DNA of 17,604 nucleotides from CAZCWX01 sp964502465. GTDB lineage: Bacteria; Desulfobacterota; Binatia; Bin18. Location: the NCBI GenBank assembly GCA_964502465.1, contig CAZCWX010000178.1, positions 1 through 17,604 of the forward strand. Reading direction: 5' to 3'. The translations under genes and the position numbers were made by a program. How positions within the stretch are numbered: position 1 is the first letter of the stretch; each line of letters begins with the position of its first letter. Below, piece after piece: positions 15,151 to 17,604 of this stretch. Below the pieces are notes generated by a model. The model was not told the origin of the DNA, did not search any database, and worked only from the letters and a program-made list of their open reading frames with translations.

Positions 15151-15190
15151 AGTCTGTACAGATTACGGTCCACAGGCGAGCATCTCACAA

Positions 15191-15682
15191 TTAGCTTTCT
15201 GCTCGCTTCGCCAAGTCGTCAACCAACCGCACCGCGCTGTCCAGAGTGAGGTTTTCGTAATAATCTCCGTTGCTCACTTGTAAGACCGGAGCAGTTCCAC
15301 AGGACCCCAGACATTCCACCTCACTCAGGGAGAATTTTTTGTCCGAGGTTGTTTCTCCCGGCCGGATACTCAGCTTCTTTTCCAAGCACGCTACGATCTG
15401 CTCTGCTCCCAGTAATGTGCACGACAGGTTCGTACACACCTGCAGATGGAACTGCCCCATCGGCTCCTTATCAAACATCGTGTAAAATGATGCGACGGCA
15501 GCCACATAGGCAGGCGAGAGGTCAAGGAGTTGAGCGATGTACTCCATCACGTCTGGGCTCAGGTAGCCGAACTCTTCCTGAGCAAGCCAGAAGGTTGGCA
15601 GAATCGCCGCTCGCTTGGTCGGATAGTGCGTCAGCACTTCTGCAAACTGTTTATAGGTCTCGGCTGAAAATTGTACTGGCAT
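15191..15682 (-). CDS. nuoE: NADH-quinone oxidoreductase subunit E (24 kDa, 2Fe-2S)
   Basis: Peripheral subunit that carries a thioredoxin-like 2Fe-2S domain and normally pairs with NuoF in the NADH-oxidising module. The 163 residues have an N-terminal helical bundle (RAAILPTFWLAQEEFGYLSP) and the four cluster cysteines Cys83 and Cys88 (QVCTNLSCTLLGA) and Cys124 and Cys128 (VECLGSCGTAPVLQV). It therefore looks functional. Its partner genes nuoF and nuoG do not follow. A related role in a hydrogenase or formate dehydrogenase is possible in general, but the position inside a nuo cluster favours complex I. No strong ribosome-binding site precedes the ATG; the leader contains 7-bp repeats. Confidence 0.93.
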   Translation of the reverse strand: MPVQFSAETYKQFAEVLTHYPTKRAAILPTFWLAQEEFGYLSPDVMEYIAQLLDLSPAYVAAVASFYTMFDKEPMGQFHLQVCTNLSCTLLGAEQIVACLEKKLSIRPGETTSDKKFSLSEVECLGSCGTAPVLQVSNGDYYENLTLDSAVRLVDDLAKRAES

Positions 15683-15695
15683 AAGTGCATAAAGT

Positions 15696-15782
15696 AGGCT
15701 AGAGGCTAAAGGCTTCAGGCTCTAGGGAAAATTTCCTTTTCTGCATTGGTCCCTTTAGCCTTTCGCCTATGGCCTGTAGCCT
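15696..15782. repeat. Inverted pair of 7-bp repeat arrays in the nuoD-nuoE spacer
   Basis: The left array (15696-15727) has units AGGCTAG, AGGCTAA, then AGGCTTC and AGGCTCT. The right array (15751-15782) has units of form NNNGCCT (for example TTAGCCT, GTAGCCT), the reverse complement. The two 32-nt arms pair with about eight mismatches over a 23-nt loop. The arrays nearly fill the 112-nt spacer. Confidence 0.8.
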
Positions 15783-15794
15783 GTCTGTCGTTCT

Positions 15795-17003
15795 CTACCG
15801 GTCGCATTCTCCACCAATCATATTGATCATGCCAAAGGTGGTAATAATGTCAGAAATCAGGCAGCCCTTCAGCATCTGGCCGAGCGCAGCCATGCCAAAG
15901 AAGCACGGGGGTCGTACACGCACCCGATAGGGGCGGCCACTGCCGTCGCTTACCAAATAAAACCCGAGTTCTCCGTTCGCCCCCTCCACTGGCACATAGA
16001 CTTCCCCTGGAGGGATTTTGACGCCTTCAATGACCAGCTTGAAATGGTTCATCAAGCCTTCGATGTTCCCGTAGACCTCTTTCTTCGCGGGTAACATGAT
16101 ACGGGGGTCGTCCACCCGCACCGGCCCCGGTGGGATCTGGCCGAGCGCCTGCTCAATAATGCGCATACTCTGTTTGATTTCCTCAAAGCGCACGGTAAAA
16201 CGGTCGTAATTATCTCCCTGCGTCCCGGTGGGGATATCAAAATCGATTCGATCGTAGAACAAATACGGCTGCGCCTTGCGCACATCGTACGGCACGCCAG
16301 TCGCCCGTAGGAGCGGTCCGGTGACACCGTACGAGATAATGTCTTCCTTGGGGATCGTCCCAACACCGGACATGCGATCGATGAAGATGCGATTCTTCGA
16401 AAGCAGCTTATCGCAGTCAGCGAGGATCTGCTGGAGGCTGGCAAATGCCTCTTTCACCATCCCGGCAATTCCTTCAGGAAAATCTTGTGTCACTCCGCCC
16501 ACGCGGGTATAGCTGACGGTCAGACGCGCGCCAGTCACTGCAGTCACCAAGTCATACAGTGTCTCGCGCGACTCAAGCATGTAGAAAGCAGCCGAGGTCG
16601 CCCCAACCTCTTGCGCTGCCATGCCTAAACAGGTCAGATGGTCCGTGATACGCGAGATCTCACTCATGATCATGCGGATGTACTGACAGCGCTCAGGGAC
16701 TGGCAATTCGAGCAGTTTTTCAGCTGCCAGGGCGAACGCCACATTGTTGATCAGAGGCGACGCATAGTTGAGCCGGTCAGCATAGGGCACCACATGGTTC
16801 CAGGTCCGTTGCTCGCACATCTTCTCGAAGCCCCGGTGCAGATAGCCGATCTCCACATCGCAGTCGAGAATTTTTTCGCCATCGAGCTTGAGATTAAACT
16901 TAATGGTGCCATGGGTCGCGGGGTGCGACGGTCCCATTTGTAGGGTCATCACTTCCGAGGTGGGATCTAATGGTTCCACAATCTGAGGTGCTGCTTCTGC
17001 CAT
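15795..17003 (-). CDS. nuoD: NADH-quinone oxidoreductase subunit D (49 kDa)
   Basis: Quinone-site subunit of complex I, related to NiFe-hydrogenase large subunits. The frame is open to a TTG at 17024, but the ATG at 17003 is preferred: it lies 5 nt after the nuoC stop and gives a 402-residue protein. Conserved blocks are GPSHPATHGTIKFNLKLDGE near 24-43, where the second His (His31) is the quinone ligand, YLHRGFEKMCEQRTW, and PYADRLNYASP with Tyr80, the second quinone ligand. SYTRVGGVTQDFPEG and YDVRKAQPYLFYDRIDFDIP follow, and the end MINMIGGECDR is the usual short C-terminal tail. If the TTG were used, the gene would overlap nuoC by 16 nt. Confidence 0.95.
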   Translation of the reverse strand: MAEAAPQIVEPLDPTSEVMTLQMGPSHPATHGTIKFNLKLDGEKILDCDVEIGYLHRGFEKMCEQRTWNHVVPYADRLNYASPLINNVAFALAAEKLLELPVPERCQYIRMIMSEISRITDHLTCLGMAAQEVGATSAAFYMLESRETLYDLVTAVTGARLTVSYTRVGGVTQDFPEGIAGMVKEAFASLQQILADCDKLLSKNRIFIDRMSGVGTIPKEDIISYGVTGPLLRATGVPYDVRKAQPYLFYDRIDFDIPTGTQGDNYDRFTVRFEEIKQSMRIIEQALGQIPPGPVRVDDPRIMLPAKKEVYGNIEGLMNHFKLVIEGVKIPPGEVYVPVEGANGELGFYLVSDGSGRPYRVRVRPPCFFGMAALGQMLKGCLISDIITTFGMINMIGGECDR

Positions 17004-17008
17004 GGCGG

Positions 17009-17518
17009 TTATTTCTTGTTCCAAGGGTTCGCAATCGGGTCACGCTCTTCAACAAGCGGTTGCCGCTTGCTGACTGGGTAATCTTTGCGTAGCGGATGGC
17101 CGCGAAACTCCTCATACATGAGGATGCGCCGCAGATCAGGGTGATCAACGAAGCGGATGCCAACCATATCCCAGGCCTCTCGTTCGAGCCAATTTGCACT
17201 CTTCCATAACGACGAGACCGAGGGCACAGCAGCATCGTCCTCTCTCACACGAATTTTGACTCGCAAGCGGTGGTTACGTGGTAGAGAAAAGAGGTGATAG
17301 ACCACTTCAAACCGCGGCTCCCGGCCAAGGAAGTCCACTGCGGTCAGATCCGTAAGCACGTTAAAAGCAAACGCGGGGTCATCTCGCAGGGTCTGAAAAA
17401 TCGACAGGGCATCTTCACGGTTGATGATAATCGTATCATTGCCATGCAGGGAGTGGTGTTCTACAATCTTCCCAGGGAAAGCCGCTTCGATGTGAGTCAT
17501 GAGTCCCGTTTCAGACAT
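17009..17518 (-). CDS. nuoC: NADH-quinone oxidoreductase subunit C (30 kDa)
   Basis: Peripheral connecting subunit of complex I that sits next to NuoD. The 169 residues have the usual two parts: an alpha/beta domain (residues 1-85, with NVLTDLTAVDFLGREPRFEV and VYHLFSLPRNHRLRVKI) and the signature VSSLWKSANWLEREAWDMVG followed by HPDLRRILM and GHPLRKDYP. It is a free-standing NuoC and not a NuoCD fusion. The ATG at 17518 is chosen; an internal Met7 is a possible alternative and no strong ribosome-binding site separates them. nuoA and nuoB should lie further right if the cluster is canonical. Confidence 0.95.
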   Translation of the reverse strand: MSETGLMTHIEAAFPGKIVEHHSLHGNDTIIINREDALSIFQTLRDDPAFAFNVLTDLTAVDFLGREPRFEVVYHLFSLPRNHRLRVKIRVREDDAAVPSVSSLWKSANWLEREAWDMVGIRFVDHPDLRRILMYEEFRGHPLRKDYPVSKRQPLVEERDPIANPWNKK

Positions 17519-17536
17519 CGAGTTTCCGTGGACCTC

Positions 17537-17602
17537 TTAGTATGCGATAAGGGATGAGCACTCTTGCAGCGTGTCGTCCTGAAAAGGAGCACACCGATCT
17601 CG
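17537..17602 (-). other. Open frame at the right edge, possibly the 3' end of an upstream gene
   Basis: Upstream of nuoC the minus strand has a frame that is open from the window edge and ends with TAA at 17539-17537, 18 nt before the nuoC start. The 21 visible residues (starting RDRCAPFQDDTLQE) do not match the end of NuoB that I would expect in this position. It could be the tail of a divergent nuoB or just non-coding leader. Confidence 0.2.
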
Positions 17603-17604
17603 AA

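Noticed and set aside
17004..17024. TTG start for nuoD adding seven residues
   Set aside because: An ATG at 17003 follows the nuoC stop by 5 nt and is the simpler start; the TTG start would overlap nuoC by 16 nt and has no visible ribosome-binding site.

Overview
The window looks like a piece of chromosome from an uncultivated, GC-moderate, respiring bacterium. The gene style would fit lineages such as Tectomicrobia/Entotheonella, Binatota or other former Deltaproteobacteria: an AfsR/cyclase-type TPR protein, several luciferase-like monooxygenases, a DUF6883/DUF4926 pair, and many short dispersed palindromes and microsatellite-like spacers. This placement is inferred from gene content and not tested. 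No tRNA, rRNA, CRISPR array, transposase or phage gene was seen. No stretch above 300 bases is without a gene; the spacers hold mostly repeats.

Layout. (1) 1-1212: the 3' end of a TPR protein gene (+), then on the minus strand a two-gene pair, DUF6883 (broken by one in-frame stop) and DUF4926. (2) 1438-4462: panE-like ketopantoate reductase and ilvD dihydroxy-acid dehydratase, both on the plus strand and on linked branches of valine and pantothenate synthesis. (3) 4463-4745: a convergent spacer packed with nested palindromes. (4) 4746-8104, mostly minus strand: two luciferase-like flavin monooxygenases of different branches, an orphan C-terminal TPR remnant (+), a coupled pair of tiny membrane proteins (80 and 29 aa) and a SLOG-type putative molybdenum carrier. 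(5) 8124-17518, minus strand: a respiratory complex I cluster read nuoC-D-E-H-J-K-L-M-N.

The complex I cluster encodes the whole membrane arm visible here (H, J, K, L, M, N) and the C, D and E subunits, but it lacks nuoF and nuoG between E and H, and lacks nuoI between H and J. The NADH-oxidising module and the NuoI ferredoxin subunit must be encoded elsewhere, or the complex uses another electron input. The genes nuoN, SLOG, monooxygenase, 80 aa and 29 aa follow one another on one strand with small gaps and may be co-transcribed.

The least ordinary signal is in the non-coding and repeat layer. Short tandem arrays of 7-bp units (and one of 9-bp units) sit in the TPR coding region as an exact 63-nt in-frame insert, at the ribosome-binding position of panE, across the nuoM stop/nuoN leader, and as inverted pairs that can form long hairpins in the nuoD-nuoE and nuoJ-nuoK spacers. 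The NuoM C-terminal tail appears to be made of such repeat-derived sequence. I saw no clear new defence system or biosynthetic system.
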